A stretch of 64,000 bases of DNA from Pseudopyrenochaeta lycopersici (Eukaryota > Ascomycota > Dothideomycetes > Pleosporales > Pseudopyrenochaetaceae). The notes below the pieces were generated by a model. The model saw only the letters and a program-made list of their open reading frames with translations. It was not told the origin of the DNA and searched no databases. The stretch lies in contig NHZP01000003.1 of assembly GCA_003313425.1 (NCBI GenBank), positions 1,860,001-1,924,000 of the forward strand. The letters are read 5' to 3'. Positions 22,367 through 32,855 of the stretch are shown piece by piece. Every line of letters begins with the position of its first letter. Within the stretch, counting starts at the first letter, position 1. Made by a program: the position numbers and the translations under genes.

Positions 22367-23533
22367 TGTGTTGATTGTGTCGTGAAGCTGTGATTGACGT
22401 CGAATGAGCCGATTGCTGGATTTGTGTGCGGTGAATGAGTAACGGTTTGATAAGCTACCAAGGTTAAGTGCAGCTCCTTGGGAACTCAATTGGCGAGTTG
22501 TGTCGAAGACGCGACGATTAAGGAAAGTCAAAAGCCTAAAGAAACGAATGCAAAGGGCGTGAGAAGCTTTTAAACAGATACATTACCCTCGGAGCGCAAT
22601 GGCAACATTTCTTCGGCATGCTGGAAACAACGGCGAGACCCACTTGGACAGCCACGGCAGCCAATCACCACATCACAAACCTTTTATCATCTGGGCCCTG
22701 GCGATTACGAATGTCCAGCGGTCTTGCGACAAAATGTCAGACGATACGGTCAGGTCTCGCCGATTAGGAAACATTTTCCAAGCATCCAAAAGTTTTGGAA
22801 AAGGCATCAAGCTTGGCGACGACATGTTGCGTGCACAAGGGGTTTTGTAGCTCCAGCTTCTGGGCGTTCCCCTCGCTGCGGCAGCGGGCTTCCTGGAGCT
22901 GTGATTCGCTGTAGCGGGCTCGATCGACGCAGGCAATCCAGCCAGATGAGGGGTAAGGAGGCTCTGCGGGCAGTTCATACATGGTGTATCAAAGAGGCAA
23001 ATCTATGTGAACATCTAATGGTGTACTAGAGACCTTGAGTACCAAACTGCTTTTCACGGTGTTGGTCGCTACTGCTAATCTCAGTTCGACTTATCACACC
23101 AACCACGGCCTTGATTATCAAGCTGCCGAGACCGCCTTACTCGTACGATCCCCACATGCCGTTGCTGTCCGAGGGCGGCAGAAGAGACCTGCACGTGTTT
23201 GGTCGTGGAGCAAAAGTTTCTAAGATCGCCACCCTGCACATTCAGCGAAGACTGTCCCGGATTGTCTGAAGAGCGCAAAGAGTGTCTAGCAGTGTATATT
23301 GTTCATCGCGTCTACCAACTGCACGTATTATGGTGGAATAGGGAAACTCAAGAAAACAAAGACTCCAGTCACCGTCATCCTCCATGCTGTCGTGTCTCTC
23401 CGCCTAACGCTATGCATAAACTTGCTCGTAATGAGATGATAAGAAACCCCAAACTCCCGTACCGTATGCAAGCCCTCACTATTCGGCGTATTATCAAGGA
23501 CTAGACTGTCCCAAAGTGGCGTGTACAAATGAA
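22367..23533. other. Intergenic, no gene seen
   Basis: Frames of 60-101 codons occur on both strands (22599-23029) without motif or exon partner. A conserved small gene cannot be excluded. The left part is the ccp1 promoter and leader. Confidence 0.45.
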
Positions 23534-24871
23534 TCAAAACATATGACTATGTGGCGGACGGAGGCCCAGAGGCAACCCGAGCAGAGGATGCATGTACGGA
23601 ACCTCAATGCTGCTGTCTGGCGTCGATGTGCCTGAGGTGGATAAGGTAGACGAACGAAGATCTGCTGCCAACCCTCCCTTTGCTGCCAGGTCGGCGGCTT
23701 CTTTCTCGAGTTTGGGTTTGAGCTGAAGCCAGGATGTGTTATTGGGCTCCTTGGGAATGGCAACTGCGCGGCGGTATGAGGGGCAGGCCTCCATTGTGCG
23801 CAAGGTTATAGGAGGAGAAAGCTCCGACGCTTTGAGTTCGAAGAAAATCTTACGTGCCGATTTCTTTGCTTGGTAGTCGAATGACTTGCTAGTTCTTGTT
23901 GTCTCTTCCCACAGTTCCATCTTCTTTGCAAAACCCTTGCGATCTTCTATAAGTTCGACCTTCTTGGCGTGCCATGTACGCAACTCTGCTTGATTGGTGG
24001 GATCTTGCTGCCTCTCTTGCGAGTACTCGGCGATGAGATGTTGCACATCTGACAGCAGATAGACCGTCTTTAATGAGTGCGTGCTGGCCGGACCTACACC
24101 AACAAAGTTGCCCCAGGAATCGAAAATACCAGATGGAAGAGCCTTATGGAGATATGAGATATCCTCGCCATTGACGTTCCTTAGTAGCGCCATAGCGTCC
24201 TGCTCTTTCAGAGCCTTGGCTTGCAGACATGTCTTGCACCAACGGCGAAGGAAAGCCCAGTAGGTTTTGCGCGTATTTGGTGCGCCACAACTCATGCAGC
24301 CATGGCCATGACGCAGATGGGCATATTGGAATTCAGTGAGCTCGGAGGGCGGATCTGGCATGTCGCTTCCGTAGTAGTAGTTCCGGCTATGCTTCCAGAG
24401 CATAGGGTTGTCACGTAAGAAGCGGTAGCATGAGGCGATCTTGCTGCGCATTTCCAGTAATTGCGCAGGGTCAGAGAAGGAGAGTATGGTGAACCAGCAA
24501 TCCAGATCGACGCCCTTGGACAAGGTCTTGCCTTTCCGTAGTCTGGTGGGCTTTCGTTGCTGCCATTGTTGATTGAGAAGTGGCCGGTCTTGTACTGTGA
24601 CGGGTGACGTGGTCGCATTCGTTTCTGACGATATAGAATGGCTCGTAGACTGGTCGAAGTGACTGTTACCGTCTTCACCCCGCTTGCGCTTCAGAGCTCC
24701 GGGCACGTTCGCCAGTGGCACATGATGAGACCGCACCTCCTTCTGCTCGTGTGCGGTTTTGCTCCCTCCCGGCTTCCGGCAATTTATAACCGTGCCGTAT
24801 GCGCCAGCCAGCGTCTGGGAGAATGGAGTCTGTTTGTTGACTTTGAAAGCGACATTTTTCGCATTAACCAT
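23534..24871 (-). CDS. F-box domain protein with a Cys-pair zinc knuckle
   Basis: Intronless 445-aa protein. Residues 1-110 are basic and low-complexity (KRKRGEDG, KPTRLRKGKTL). The segment at about 120-165 (LDCWFTILSFSDPAQLLEMR, then RFLRDNPMLWKHSRNYYYG) fits an F-box, which would bind Skp1 in an SCF ubiquitin ligase. It is followed by two Cys pairs (CMSCG and, after 18 residues, CKTC) that could hold one zinc ion, the layout of a common but uncharacterised fungal F-box family. The rest is helical and charged, with WHAKKVELIEDRKGFAKKME, and ends in a Ser/Thr and Pro/Leu-rich tail. There is no repeat domain for substrate recognition. The start at 24871 gives a full-length protein; an earlier start is blocked. 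Confidence 0.78.
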   Translation of the reverse strand: MVNAKNVAFKVNKQTPFSQTLAGAYGTVINCRKPGGSKTAHEQKEVRSHHVPLANVPGALKRKRGEDGNSHFDQSTSHSISSETNATTSPVTVQDRPLLNQQWQQRKPTRLRKGKTLSKGVDLDCWFTILSFSDPAQLLEMRSKIASCYRFLRDNPMLWKHSRNYYYGSDMPDPPSELTEFQYAHLRHGHGCMSCGAPNTRKTYWAFLRRWCKTCLQAKALKEQDAMALLRNVNGEDISYLHKALPSGIFDSWGNFVGVGPASTHSLKTVYLLSDVQHLIAEYSQERQQDPTNQAELRTWHAKKVELIEDRKGFAKKMELWEETTRTSKSFDYQAKKSARKIFFELKASELSPPITLRTMEACPSYRRAVAIPKEPNNTSWLQLKPKLEKEAADLAAKGGLAADLRSSTLSTSGTSTPDSSIEVPYMHPLLGLPLGLRPPHSHMF

Positions 24872-25919
24872 GGCTGGTCAGCAGGCCAGCCGCTGTGGAG
24901 AAACAGGCCGGATCGCACACAATAACACTTCCCGATAGTGGGCTGACGTTGGCATAGAGAGTGGCAGTGTCAAAACCGTGGGTTGGAGGTTGAGAGGCTG
25001 ACAGGAGAAAAGAAAGAGACGTTGACGTTGAGTGAGAGTTTTAGGTGCAGGTGCGCCGAGCCTTGGATCATGAAGTCGGAACCAGACTTCGCCGATTGGC
25101 TTCGGATATGAGTTGCTGCGAGACTAAGCCTGCCCTCTTTCTACTATGGCTATATAGGACCGGCAGATGCACTAATAGCGATAGCAACCTGGCTGCTTGG
25201 TGGAAGAAGTGCTTTGAAGGTTATGCTGAAGACCTGCACACGTTTATTCATGCGGAAAGCTTGCGCGCGTGCTGGCTGCATCACATCGGCGTCGTCCCGC
25301 GGCCAGTCGATTTTCATTGGACCACTACGCCACAGCCGTCGATCTCATTGTGACATCCGGCGGCAACGCCAAGTTGCATCCAAGTTGCATCCAGCAGTCG
25401 TCATATGCAGAGGCGGCGACTGCTGGTCTTTCCATACGTGTGCTACAGTCACCGATCGGCTATTTGGCCACCGAATATGCCCCGAAAAATCCTGCACATA
25501 AGTCAGCACGAACGTCAGCAGAAAGCTCTAAAATGCGCGGAACTCCAGGAAGTTTGCCACACTATGTGTTGGGGAAATCCGTTGCAGCTGCCTCTTTGGG
25601 AGCCTTTTGGCTTACACACTACAAAAAAACTGGTAAGCGGTACCCATAAAAACGCGGGGTGCGCGAGGCCAACAAGGTCCAAGAGTGGTCATATTCCTTG
25701 CCAGTATTTGCGATCTCGGCCTCTGCCGTTTCTGCATTTCGTCGCATCGTGACCACACAATAACTTCATCCCTTCTCCATCCCTCAAGGTTTGTGCTTGT
25801 TTGAGACAGAAGCGATCTGCTGCATTGCATTAGTCTGGCCGACCAGGCGGATAAGACACCTCAGGGTCCCCAGTTCAAGTGCCATTAGCCTCAATCACCA
25901 ACATCTTCCACCAGCCAAG
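24872..25919. other. Intergenic between divergent genes, no gene seen
   Basis: Three overlapping plus-strand frames (25214-25752) are open because stop codons are scarce in this GC-rich part. None has a motif, intron or homologous feel. A short tandem duplication (AAGTTGCATCC twice) lies at about 25371-25393. Confidence 0.45.
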
Positions 25920-27618
25920 ATGTTTGGCAAGAAAGAAAGTAAGTCAAGGCTCTCCCTTGCTAGGCTGCCAAGTTGTCTCATACCGTGACGTCTGATGCTT
26001 GATTGTTTCAACCAGCCGTATGCACTCTCATTAACCGACCAAGTTGACTATGGACATCAGTTCGTGACACAGCATGCTAACTACCCACAGAAGACATCTC
26101 ATCGTCGGGCCTCGACGAGCACGAACCGGTGCCCCGCTACGATGCTAACACCTACGATGACGCACCGGAACTGGTTGCGTGCCCTCCGCACACTACAGAG
26201 TCTAAACTCGTAGCCAGAATCGATCTTCATGTAATCCCGTTTTTATGCATCATGTACCTTTTAGCCTTCCTCGACCGGTAAGCTGCCTTGTCTTCATACC
26301 TAATCCCAAAACTAAGTGGCTATGCAGTGTGAACATTGCCAATGCGAATGTCTTCGGACTGTCGCAAGAGCTCGGCATCGTCGATGGAAACAAGTACAAC
26401 ACTGCCCTGGTCATATTCTTCGTCCCATATATTCTGTTTGAGATTCCGTCAAATATACTTCTCAAGAAGATGAAACCCCGCGTATGGCTCAGCATTTGCA
26501 TGTTCGGTTTTGGGCTCGTCACATTGCTACAAGGTTTCGTACAAAATTACGCCGGCTTGCTGACCACTCGGTTCTTCCTTGGCGTTTTCGAGACTGGCAT
26601 GTTTCCGGGTGCATTCTATCTGATTGGTATGTGGTATCGCCGCCATGAAGCACAGAAACGCTACTCGTTCTTCTTTTCTTCCACAACCCTCGCTGGCGCA
26701 TTTGGCGGTCTACTCGCCAGCGCAATCGGCAAGATGGATCATGTGGCTGGATACCGCGGATGGCGCTGGATATTTATCCTCGAAGGGCTTCTCACAGTCA
26801 TCGTGTCATTCTTTTTCTTCTTCCTCTTACCGAATTTCCCAGAGGAGGTGAAATGGCTGACTGAGGACGAGAGAGCTTATGTCAAGGCCAGACTACAAAT
26901 TGACCAAGGGAAATCCGCAGCCGAGCGCTCCATTTCTCTCCGCGATGTTGGCAATGTATTCCGGGACCCCAAGATCATTGTCGGCGGATTCATGTATTTT
27001 GGCCTCATTGTTCCAGCATACGGATACGCATACTTCAGCCCCTCCATCATTCAGTCCTATGGCTACTCTCCTATCCAAACACAACTTCACAGCGTGCCCC
27101 CCTGGGCTGCAGCGTTTGGCTTCTCCATGGTAATTGCGTGGTTCTCAGACAGACTCAAGCACCGCTTCCTCTTTGCCATCTTCCCAATCTGCGTATGCAT
27201 CACTGGCTTCGCTATCCTGCTCACCATACATAACGACCGGCAAGTTCAATACGCCGCATTGTTCTTGGTGGCTATGGGCGCATACACCGCTATGCCTGTC
27301 ATTGTGTGTTGGTTCAACATGAACCTGGGAGGCCATCATAGAAGGGCAGTCGGTAGTGCCTGGCAGGTTGGCTTTGGAAACATTGGAGGTATCATTGCTG
27401 TCTACTCCTTCCTCAAGAAGGATGCACCAAGGTACACCCCGGGCTACTCGATTAGTGTCGGTTTTGTGTGCTTGAGTGCACTGAGTTGCTGTGTGTACTT
27501 TGCCATGTGCATGTGGCAGAACCGATCGAGGGACAAGAGTGTAAGGGACGTTGGTTTGACAGAGTACGAGAAGACTGAGCTGGGCGATCTAAGTCCAGAT
27601 TATCGCTACTTATTGTAG
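25920..27618 (+). CDS. MFS permease, anion:cation symporter (DAL5/allantoate-type) family
   Basis: A 497-aa plasma-membrane transporter. Exons 25920-25938, 26094-26277 and 26328-27618. Exon 1 is only 19 nt and intron 1 is 155 nt. Helix 1 sits in HVIPFLCIMYLLAFLDR, joining VNIANANVFGL across intron 2: the D-R-x-N-I-x-N-A signature of the ACS/DAL5 branch of the major facilitator superfamily. Then come YILFEIPSNILLKK, the GFVQNYAGLLTTRFFLGVFE segment and GWRWIFILEG before the central loop. Twelve helices can be counted by eye. The two acidic and His-rich ends are cytosolic. Relatives carry allantoate, nicotinate, pantothenate, biotin or other carboxylates; the substrate cannot be told here. There is no neighbouring biosynthetic gene to hint at it. 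Confidence 0.9.
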
Positions 27619-28270
27619 GATGAGAAAACAGAATTGTGGAGAAGTCGTTATAGGAGGATGTCCATAATTGATCTGTAGGGATGTGGGACATGATATGTTG
27701 CAGGCCGGAGATGAGAGGGACCGGTTGAATAGATGATAGAGTAGATTTTAAAACAAGCACAATTGATATCAATATATATGAGTTGCATATCCTTGCTCTA
27801 ATTTTGGTTCTTGCAAAATATATAAGTGTCTATACTATTTGCAATATTTGTCTGCATTCTTCGTTCTGCGATTGCGTCGACTGCATACACGCACCTCTCA
27901 TAACGCATGGGATGCAAGTAGTTCATGATTGAACATGCTTGGAAGGCTAGATTATTCTAATGCCTTTACCTTTCAGCTCCTGATACGTGGCTTACACCAA
28001 GGTATCAGTATACTGGCTTACCCAGTGAATACGCGACTATGCTTTAAGGTGCAGGGCATGGTGACACGGATATGCGATACTGAGTCTTTCTTGCTGTTCG
28101 TATATTGCAAGAATCCCCTTTCCGTGCGCATCACGCCGTTATTCAAGCGGTCCACGCTGGTAGATTTTCCCTGATATGTATCTTTGCGAAGGATTCGTTT
28201 GTCAAAAGACGTTCGTTGCAGTCATATCGTTGGCATGACGTCGCATCGAAGCTGAGATTTCTCTACACCT
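27619..28270. other. Convergent 3' flanks, no gene seen
   Basis: AT-rich stretches (27760-27850) follow the permease stop codon. No coding signal was found. Confidence 0.5.
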
Positions 28271-29128
28271 TCAAGTGACACTCGGTGCTGTGGCGAGGCT
28301 CTCGGTCTCTGCACCGACATCGCTTCCATGCCCCCAGATCTCCTTACTTTCGCTCTCAACCCCTCTCATCGCCTTCGCTACCTCTTCCAGTCTTAGTACC
28401 ACCTCTTGGACGCCTTTATTCACTTTTTCGAAATACCGGTCATTCTCTTCTCTCCTTTTTCTGCTAAGCTCAATGTCTTTTTCTGTCTCTTCTTCGAGCT
28501 TCATCCTGTCGAACAGCTTGTCGCCTTTGCCAGGACCTGCATTATCTTGGGTGTTTGTCATGCTCTGCGGAACTAGTTCAGCTGCCTGTATGTGCTGCGC
28601 GCTCTCCTTCTGTTCATTTGGCTGTTCATTTTCTTCAGGCTCGGAGCGGGCCCATGCTTTGGCAAGCTCAATCTGCGCCCTTCGTAGCTCATCCAGCGCA
28701 CGTGAATGCTCAGAACCAAACACTGTCGCTCCCGAGCCTTTGATAGCGCTCAGCTCGACCTCCTCTAGCGTATTCTGCATCTCCGCCCATATCGCTTCTG
28801 CTCTCGATGATGCTTCAGCGTCCGCTGCCTGACTCTGCTGTCGTTGTCGCCGCTGGAAGGGCGCAGACGTGTTCGTTGATGTGAGGCTGAGGTGTTCACC
28901 ATCGTATTGGCTGCCTGTGATTGTTGGTGGCAGTGGTCGCTTCGAATCCGGGGAGAGGAGAGAGCGCTGGCGGACGAGGGGAGGCTTCCCGGTGGCCCGG
29001 TTCTCAGTGCCAGGAGCTAGGAGTGATGTGTTCGAACCATTATGCGATGGTGGGCCAACAAAGAGTGCTGGAGCTGGCAGGCGGCTCGTTTGCATCTTGG
29101 TGGAGTTTTTGTTGTCCTTAGAAGCCAT
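28271..29128 (-). CDS. Coiled-coil hypothetical protein
   Basis: Intronless 285-aa protein without recognised domain. Residues 1-100 are disordered, rich in Ser, Pro and Asn (KPPLVRQRSLLSPDSKRPLP). From about 105 it is helical: SRAEAIWAEMQNTLEEVELS, then HSRALDELRRAQIELAKAWA. A Glu/Gln-rich linker follows, then a second long coiled coil (RMKLEEETEKDIELSRKRRE to VVLRLEEVAKAMRGVE). The GSEHSRALDELRRAQIELA segment looks like a conserved fungal motif. This fits a small kinetochore- or spindle-type coiled-coil protein, but I cannot name it. It is divergent from the rps23 gene (358 bp). Confidence 0.7.
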   Translation of the reverse strand: MASKDNKNSTKMQTSRLPAPALFVGPPSHNGSNTSLLAPGTENRATGKPPLVRQRSLLSPDSKRPLPPTITGSQYDGEHLSLTSTNTSAPFQRRQRQQSQAADAEASSRAEAIWAEMQNTLEEVELSAIKGSGATVFGSEHSRALDELRRAQIELAKAWARSEPEENEQPNEQKESAQHIQAAELVPQSMTNTQDNAGPGKGDKLFDRMKLEEETEKDIELSRKRREENDRYFEKVNKGVQEVVLRLEEVAKAMRGVESESKEIWGHGSDVGAETESLATAPSVT

Positions 29129-29486
29129 GCTGAGTTACCGCCCTGAGGGGTGATGTCTGCTAGTAGTTGAGATTGCACAATGTGCCATGGGCGCCGGGTA
29201 ACTATTTTTCAAGGTGTCTGGTGCATGTCGCAATTAATTCTAGAGAGGCTACAATACTGGGAATCAGAGCATTCACGTCCGGCTTCTGGTGTTCGCGATG
29301 GAATGACGCTGCGCAGGCTCCGATAAGATAAGATGGACATTTAGTCGGAGCTAACCAGAGATGAGCTTAGCGCAAGCGACGCCAAGGCCACACTCAATTC
29401 TCTCCAGCCCGCCGCATTGAACTTCGACCTCTGTCCGCGATACTAACTACCCACCCTCCAGAAATCCCATCGTCAATACCGCAAAC
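29129..29486. promoter_or_regulatory. Divergent promoter region upstream of rps23
   Basis: Shared upstream region of a ribosomal protein gene and the coiled-coil gene. A pyrimidine-rich leader (29380-29470) precedes the rps23 start, as is common for fungal ribosomal protein genes. No further element is identified. Confidence 0.45.
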
Positions 29487-30128
29487 ATGGGTAAAGGTAT
29501 GCAGCTATCCTTTCTAAACGCACCGAACCTGCCAAACCGACACTCGCTGGGGGTTGCGACATTCGCATCTCCAATACAGAAGCTCACAATACACTCCAGG
29601 AAAGCCGAGAGGTCTCAACGCTGCCCGCAAGCTCCGTAACCATCGTCGTGAGGGACGATGGGCCGATCTCCACTACAAGAAGCGCCTTCTCGGAACCGCC
29701 TACAAGTCCTCGCCGTTCGGTGGCTCTTCCCACGCCAAGGGCATAGTCCTCGAGAAGGTCGGTGTTGAGGCCAAACAGCCCAACTCCGCTATCCGAAAGT
29801 GTGTCAGGGTCCAATTGATCAAGAACGGAAAGAAGGTCACTGCTTTCGGTAGGTCATACCACCTCGTCGACTGAAATCGGGCGACCACACAGGCGTGCAG
29901 ATTCGTGGCGACAAGGAAAATTTAGGGCATCGACTAACTATACTGGCAGTCCCCAACGATGGTTGCTTGAACTTCGTAGACGAGAACGACGAGGTCCTCC
30001 TCGCTGGATTCGGTCGCAAGGGCAAGGCCAAGGGTGATATTCCCGGTGTGCGTTTCAAGGTTGTCAAGGTCTCTGGTGTCGGTCTGTCTGCTCTGTGGAA
30101 GGAGAAGAAGGAGAAGCCTAGGTCATAG
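29487..30128 (+). CDS. rps23: 40S ribosomal protein S23 (uS12)
   Basis: A 145-aa protein of the small-subunit decoding centre. Exons 29487-29496, 29600-29848 and 29950-30128. The ten-nt first exon (Met-Gly-Lys-G) and a 103-nt first intron are typical of fungal rps23. Sequence landmarks: [20 protein letters not shown], then the conserved loop [20 protein letters not shown], whose PNSA segment carries the proline that is 3,4-dihydroxylated in yeast. The second universal loop is [16 protein letters not shown], rebuilt over intron 2 by the G|TC join. The basic C-terminus ends KEKKEKPRS. The second intron contains an out-of-place in-frame extension that ends at 29874, explaining a misleading shorter frame. 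Very secure. Confidence 0.97.
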
Positions 30129-30753
30129 AGGACTCGCTTGCAAGGAGTTGAGGATGACAAACGTGGACCACCGAAGCCCGCCATGAACGACTGATGGAAT
30201 CCGCGGATCATTATGGGAGGCTACCGGAGTACTTTACATTGGGGATATTCCTGTGCTTTGACTCGGCATATGAAAAGTCATGATATGCTGGAGGGTTAGA
30301 TAGAGAAATCTGACCTGTTCAAGCACCCATGTTCGTTCTTTAACAATGATGCTGAGTATCTAGTGCCGGACTCGATTGTGGCAAATTTATCACCAGCAAG
30401 CATTTCGACGTATGCTGGTCACAGCATGATATCTTACACATCCTGGTGGAATACGGCAGCCCGCACTCGTTTGAATTTTACGACTTCAACGTTCTGATTA
30501 CCGGATAGATTGGATATCTTCCAATGTAATGATGCTTCTATATCATGCTAACAAAGGGATCTACTGGTATATATGCTAGGCTTTCGTAAACACATCCCTA
30601 GTACAACGCTTCAATTCCAAACATACAAAAACGTAGCAAGCAAACTAGGGTATCTCAGATAAAACGCCAACCAATGCCATGTCATGATGCCTTCTCTTTC
30701 CAATGCAACCTGGGAGTCTTCGCAACTTCGGAAGCCACAATATGAACAAAAAC
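30129..30753. other. Convergent 3' flanks, no gene seen
   Basis: AT-rich, with no open frame above 60 codons. Nothing further was seen. Confidence 0.5.
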
Positions 30754-32521
30754 TTACTTGGAGAACAGCCCATTGAACGTGTCTTCCAAACCTGTATCCT
30801 TCATTGTCCCATAATAATCGTACTTGAGCTTTGGTGATGCGAACATTTCGGCATTACGCTTTACATTTTTCGGTACGCCCAATCCATCTAAGCCTTTAAC
30901 TTCACCAGCGCCACCTCTGGATGCCTGTCCCTCCTTGAAGAAGTTTGGGGTGGCGTCTTTGAGCGGAGGATCCCATACACCAGGCTTCCAGGGGTTTGCT
31001 TTCGCATGTGCAGGAGCTCTTGGTGCAGCAGGAATTTTGTGTCGGAAGGGGTTAGGATCTTTCTTGCTGAAAAGAGAATGCGGTTCTTGGTACGTGTTTT
31101 GCTGCGGCGAAGACGGTTGTTGAGACCATTGATGGGGAAGTATAGTGGGGGTTTGTGCTGCAAAACGACGCTTGGTAGGTGTCCAGTCCATATCATCGTC
31201 TTCAAACGCACTCTTCCGTGCCGCAAAGGGTGTGGTGGCTTCGGTGGTAGCGTGTGTGGTATACGAAGTTGCTGTTAGAGTTGGTGAAGGAGGGAGCGCA
31301 GAAGTATCTTGAAAACTAGTCGTGAAGGCTTGTGCCATGTTATCGAAGATGTTTGATTGGGAATTCGATGGATGGTGTGAAAATCGAGTGGCTTTCTCTG
31401 CGCTGTTCGGTACGCTTGGGAGGTTTTCGCTTCCTGCACGAAGCAAAGACGCCGGAGAATTATAGACGATGCGGACCGTCTTCCAGGTAAGGACAAACGA
31501 CAAGCCCAAAGCGACCAACATGAATAAATGCGTGTTTTGGAATGTCTTTAACGTGTCGTAGTCGATGATGGCGCGCTCCCAATAGAATAGGCTTCCGAAT
31601 CGAAGGACAAGAACGGCGATGCGGATAGACCACAGCGATTTAAGTCCACTCATTCGTCCCGTGAGACTGTTTGTCTTCATTTTCAACTTCGGATTCCACC
31701 AGACGGTGAGGAGGTCCATAATAAGCGCACAGTGAAGTAACGTGGTAATGCGCGGTGACAGTACACAGCTCTGATCGACTGAGCGAACAGATATCGCCTG
31801 ACTCAAACATGTATCCCATCTGAACGCTTCTTCGACCCAAACGCCATCATTTGGAGCCATAAGCAGCCCAAATGCATGCCATATTATCCCCATCAACGTG
31901 CTAATGATGTACATCCATTTCGCCAGGGAGATGATCCTCAAAGTCCACGCCTGTCGTGAAGTCTGAACAGTCCTTCGCCTCTGCTCGCTTTTCTCCATGA
32001 TGCGTCGCAAGTGGTCTGCCCTTGCTGCATAGCCCGCATTCCGGATCTGGTCCTGGACTCGAGGCAGACAATTCTGGCAGACTTGAGGGTACCGATCCTC
32101 GAGTTCGCTCTTATATGCGTCGTAGGATGCGATGAACTTTTCGTATTTGGGATCTTCCTCGTCGGGAAGGTATTCGGCTAATATGTTGGTGACGAGGGTC
32201 TGGTTGTGCTGACATGTGTCGCAAAATAGTTCTTCGCTGGCTATAGGCATGGCAGGCGACGGAGACCGTGAATGTAGGTACTGAAAGGAAGATGCAGGAG
32301 CGGTCGTAATTACTTCCACGGGCGGGTCAGTAATATTTCCGCGCTGAAATCTGTTAGCTGAGAGAGTTATAGGAGGCATATCTAACTGGACTGTTTACCT
32401 CGTCGAAATGATTTACTGCGTCGCAATGCGGACATAAGTATGTCTTAGGTATATGTGAAACACTATCTCGGGACTGGACATTGCAATAGTGACAGCGTAA
32501 TCTGCGCCGTAATAGCGCCAT
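30754..32521 (-). CDS. ima1: Inner nuclear membrane protein Ima1 (SAMP1/NET5 family)
   Basis: A 570-aa integral protein of the inner nuclear membrane that in fission yeast links heterochromatin or centromeres to the nuclear envelope. Exons 32521-32399 and 32343-30754. The Ima1_N zinc-binding region starts in exon 1 (CHYC near residue 10, CPHC near 31) and continues after the 55-nt intron with CDTCQHNQTLVTNILAEYLP and CQNCLPRVQDQIR. Hydrophobic segments follow: WMYIISTLMGIIWHAFGLLM, TTLLHCALIMDLLTVWW, IRIAVLVLRFGSLFYWE and HLFMLVALGLSFVLTW. The long C-terminal half (from about 370) is disordered and Ser/Thr/Pro-rich, facing one compartment, and ends in the conserved-looking KLKYDYYGTMKDTGLEDTFN. 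Start chosen because the zinc motif lies directly after it. It is divergent from the uL24m gene. Confidence 0.9.
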
Positions 32522-32855
32522 GGTGAAAGGATGCTATGTATTGGGAAACTAAGTTGTCGCTGCACGATGTCATCAGCGTGGTGTTTGGAGTCTCGACATT
32601 CTGCCCCTGGCGACCGCTCGGGCGCCAGCGCGAAATTTGGTTCACGACCTCAGGCGCATCAATTTACACATCCAACGGGACGCATTCGGTCCGCCACATC
32701 GAGGGCAATACTCGAACCGGTCTTCAGGCCTGCGCAAACTTCAACAATCCACAGTTCCGACACTGTGCACCAATACCTTCCTTGGCCGCCAATCGATGGC
32801 TCGGTAGTCCGCACACTCTAACAATTCCACAATCATCGCCTCCATCTTTGCAGCC
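32522..32855. promoter_or_regulatory. Divergent promoter region of ima1 and the uL24m gene
   Basis: The 334-bp region between two divergent starts contains no coding signal. No specific element was recognised. Confidence 0.45.

Noticed and set aside
22599..23029. Overlapping frames of up to 101 codons on both strands
   Set aside because: No shared pattern with known families, no supported splice sites.
25214..25752. Three overlapping plus-strand frames upstream of the permease
   Set aside because: All three frames are open at once, which indicates low stop frequency and not coding.
28275..28832. 185-codon plus-strand, Ser-rich frame
   Set aside because: It is antisense to the coiled-coil gene; its Ser/Leu bias mirrors the Glu/Arg codons on the other strand.
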